DNA from: Nocardia camponoti | Lineage (GTDB): Bacteria > Actinomycetota > Actinomycetes > Mycobacteriales > Mycobacteriaceae | Direction: 5' to 3' | Length of the DNA stretch: 64,000 nucleotides | Assembly: GCF_014646135.1 (NCBI RefSeq) | Contig: NZ_BMMW01000004.1 | Location: 434,001-498,000, forward strand | Part shown: one piece after another, positions 62,053-64,000 of the stretch | Position numbering within the stretch: position 1 is the first letter of the stretch | How the letters are laid out: every line of letters starts with the position of its first letter | The notes under the pieces: generated by a model | The model's database searches: none | Seen by the model: the letters and a program-made list of their open reading frames with translations, nothing else | What the model was told of the DNA's origin: nothing | Translations under genes and position numbers: made by a program

Positions 62053-62547
62053 ATGCCCGATCTGCTGTGGAACGAAGTCAAGAATTTCTTCGATCCCCAA
62101 ATCATGGGTGCGCTGCCGGATCTGTGGGTGCCCGACACCACGGCCGAAGACTGGCAAACGGTGCTCGACCTAATTCAGTCCAGCGGGTGGCGATGGGACT
62201 ACCGGGAAGACGACACCGTTCTCCCACTACCGCGCGCTGCCGATGTACTGCCGCGCCCCGCGGATGCGGAACAGAGTGCCGAGCTATACGTTCGGCCCGC
62301 TCGCGACGTGCTGATGATCTTTCGTTTGATGACAGCAACCGAGATCGATTTCGACGTGGACCTTCGCGAGCTGCAGGGTCAGGTGGGCGTCGACACCCTG
62401 ATTGACTTCATGTGCGCTATCGGCCGCCAGCTTGGCAAGCCCGTGTTGATGGCAGGTGAGGGCCAATACGGTCACCCGGTGCTCGGCTTTGACCCGGCAA
62501 GCAACCGCGTCGTACTGCTCGCGGATCCACGCGACCCAGAGGATTGA
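62053..62547 (+). CDS. Hypothetical protein (164 residues)
   Basis: ATG 62053 with GAGGATGGCGAG just ahead. Soluble, with a Trp-rich N-terminal half (LLWNEVKNFF, PDLWVPDTTAEDWQ, SGWRWDYRED) and a C-terminal IDFMCAIGRQLGKPVLMAGEG segment. The size and pattern recall small immunity or SMI1-like proteins, but I cannot assign a family. It stands alone after tRNA-Leu; 62548-62745 shows no gene. Confidence 0.6.
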   Translation: MPDLLWNEVKNFFDPQIMGALPDLWVPDTTAEDWQTVLDLIQSSGWRWDYREDDTVLPLPRAADVLPRPADAEQSAELYVRPARDVLMIFRLMTATEIDFDVDLRELQGQVGVDTLIDFMCAIGRQLGKPVLMAGEGQYGHPVLGFDPASNRVVLLADPRDPED

Positions 62548-62745
62548 AGGCTGATACGCCTTGACGGCTCCAACGGCCAGCGCGATCGCCATCCCCGCCT
62601 ACACCTTCGCAAGCCAAAGTAATTGGGATCGGTGTGAAGCGAAATCCGCGACCATCCGATAACCCCAGTTCAACCCGTTTTCCCAAGCAAATCGCCGCGC
62701 AATAGCGAGATCTACGCCACTTAAATCGACCTTACGATTCCCGCC

Positions 62746-63636
62746 ATGCCATCGTCGATTCGGACTTTGCGGGCACTGACGCCGCGCGCCGCGATAGCCG
62801 TGGGGGTCGCCGTCGTGATCACGCTGCTCGCGGTCGGCGCGCCGGTGGTCACGGCCGCGATCGGGGTTGACCCCTATACCTATCACCCCGAAACGCTCGG
62901 GCCCGACAGCGCTCCGGCGGGTGCTTTTGGCGGCATCAGCGCCGACCATTGGTTCGGGGTCGAGCCGCTGAGCGGGCGCGACCTGTTCGCGATCGTGGTG
63001 TACGGCGCGCGCACCTCGCTGCTAGTCGGCGTTGCCAGCGCGGTGCTGACGATGGTCGCCGTGCTCGTCATCGGACTCACCGCGGGCTACTTCGGCGGGT
63101 GGATCGATCGCCTCGTTTCGGCGATTATCAACGTGCTCTTCGGCTTTCCGGCGTTGCTGTTCATGATCGCGCTGGGTGCGGTGGTTCCGCCGGACGCGTC
63201 GAGGCTCGCGCTGGTGATCGCGGTGATGACGGTTTTCGGGTGGGCTGGTGGCGCTCGGGTGATCCGCTCGCAAACCATGACACTGCGCGAACGTGACTTC
63301 GTGCGCTACGCGCGGGCGACCGGGGCGTCGACCTGGCACATCCTGACCCGCGAAGTGCTGCCGAACCTACGCGGAACCGCCATTGTCTTTCTCACGCTTT
63401 ATGTTCCGGCGTTCATCGGCACCGAAGCGGCGCTGTCGTTTCTCGGCGTCGGAGTGCCCGCGCCGACACCGTCGTGGGGTCGCAGCATCGGCGACTCGAT
63501 CAACTGGGTGCAGACCGACCCGTGGTACCTACTGTTCCCGGGCGCCGCCCTTGTCTTAATCACGTTGGCTATCAACGAAATTGGCGAGACGCTGCGCCAG
63601 CGCCTGTCCACCCCGACGCTGAGGTCGGTCGCATGA
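62746..63636 (+). CDS. Oligopeptide/dipeptide ABC permease, DppC-like
   Basis: 296 residues. An N-terminal membrane segment (IAVGVAVVITLLAVGAPVV), an external loop ending HWFGVEPLSGRDLFAIVVYGARTSL (the OppC_N and start-of-domain motif), then five membrane segments. The EAA motif reads YARATGASTWHILTREVLPN. It overlaps the next permease by four bases. The order DppC then DppB is the reverse of the usual one; ATPases and the binding protein should lie to the right of the window. Confidence 0.92.
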   Translation: MPSSIRTLRALTPRAAIAVGVAVVITLLAVGAPVVTAAIGVDPYTYHPETLGPDSAPAGAFGGISADHWFGVEPLSGRDLFAIVVYGARTSLLVGVASAVLTMVAVLVIGLTAGYFGGWIDRLVSAIINVLFGFPALLFMIALGAVVPPDASRLALVIAVMTVFGWAGGARVIRSQTMTLRERDFVRYARATGASTWHILTREVLPNLRGTAIVFLTLYVPAFIGTEAALSFLGVGVPAPTPSWGRSIGDSINWVQTDPWYLLFPGAALVLITLAINEIGETLRQRLSTPTLRSVA

Positions 63637-64000
63637 ACCGCGCGCTCGCGTTCGCGCGGCACGCAGCAACGGCGGTTGGCGTGCTGGTCGCGGTTTCGCT
63701 GCTCACGTACCTCGTCTTCTACTTCCTCCCAGCCGATCCAGCGCAACTGGCCTGCGGAAAGCCGTGCACCCCAGGCAATTTGCTGCGCGCCCAGGAATTC
63801 ATGGGCTTGGACCAGTCCTGGTATGAGCAGTGCTGGCACTTCCTCGCCGGATTGATCGTTGGCCGCTCGTTCGGCGCCGGCGGCGACCAAATTCACTGCG
63901 CAGCACCTTGTTTGGGCTACTCCTTCCAGGAGAATCAGACCGTCCTCGCGTTGATCGGCGAACGGCTCCCGGTCACTCTTTCCGTCACGCTCGGTGCGGC
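63633..64000 (+). CDS. Dipeptide-type ABC permease, DppB-like, 5' part
   Basis: ATG 63633 overlaps the preceding stop. It has a first membrane segment (ATAVGVLVAVSLLTYLVFYFL) with LPADPAQ directly after, as in DppB/OppB, then a long external loop with several cysteines (ACGKPCTPG and CAAPCLGY) that is unusual for the family, and the start of the permease domain (ERLPVTLSVTLGA). The gene is cut by the window end. Confidence 0.88.
   Translation, partial: MNRALAFARHAATAVGVLVAVSLLTYLVFYFLPADPAQLACGKPCTPGNLLRAQEFMGLDQSWYEQCWHFLAGLIVGRSFGAGGDQIHCAAPCLGYSFQENQTVLALIGERLPVTLSVTLGA

Overview
The window comes from a high-GC actinomycete that makes mycolic acids, most likely a member of the Mycobacteriales outside Mycobacterium itself (Nocardiaceae or a relative). 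The evidence is a single-chain FAS-I with a separate AcpS, a CmrA-type mycolate reductase, a DesA3-type acyl desaturase with its reductase, an L,D-transpeptidase of the LdtB type, and many GTG/TTG starts. Several neighbouring blocks keep the gene order I recall from M. tuberculosis: cmrA-orn-tRNA-His-ldtB (Rv2509, Rv2511, Rv2518c), then DUF3618-bcp (Rv2520c, Rv2521), then acpS-fas (Rv2523c, Rv2524c).

Layout. 1-2.8 kb: 3' end of a GMC oxidoreductase, a DUF3800 protein and a repeat-bearing lipoprotein. 2.9-5.6 kb: a three-gene ABC-2 exporter operon. 6-10 kb: a DUF4254 protein, then desaturase, its reductase and a divergent TetR regulator with an 18-bp palindrome between them. 10-14.1 kb: a UMF1-type permease, then PadR and 2,4-dienoyl-CoA reductase. 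14.1-15.9 kb: a phosphotransferase embedded in three unrelated families of short direct repeats. 16-20.6 kb: an NCS1 permease and the cmrA-orn-tRNA-His-ldtB core block.

20.8-44.9 kb is accessory DNA inserted, relative to M. tuberculosis, between ldtB and the DUF3618 gene. It opens with a tRNA-Lys that is duplicated in inverted orientation 6.1 kb away, with about 190 bp of shared sequence. It then carries a small regulatory and secreted cluster, a 53-repeat CRISPR array, and a complete type I-G (formerly I-U) cas locus: cas2 and cas4-cas1 on the minus strand, csb1-csb2-cas3-csb3 on the plus strand. A lone CRISPR repeat sits 2.8 kb outside the array. A MarR-pirin pair and an Excalibur protein close the region.

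44.9-64 kb is core again. It is interrupted just after bcp by a 1.5-kb islet that carries an HTH-protein/nucleotidyltransferase pair (AbiE-like toxin-antitoxin candidate). The islet is bounded by a 44-bp direct duplication of the bcp 3' end. Then come a TetR-regulated drug-type ABC exporter, a membrane-anchored hypothetical protein, a TetR gene convergent with acpS, fas with three upstream dyads, tRNA-Leu, a hypothetical gene, and the start of a dipeptide-type ABC permease pair that runs off the window.

How the parts relate: lipid and envelope metabolism (desaturase, FadH, FAS-I/AcpS, CmrA, LdtB) forms the chromosomal backbone. Defence (CRISPR-Cas, toxin-antitoxin islet) and export/resistance modules are the inserted parts.
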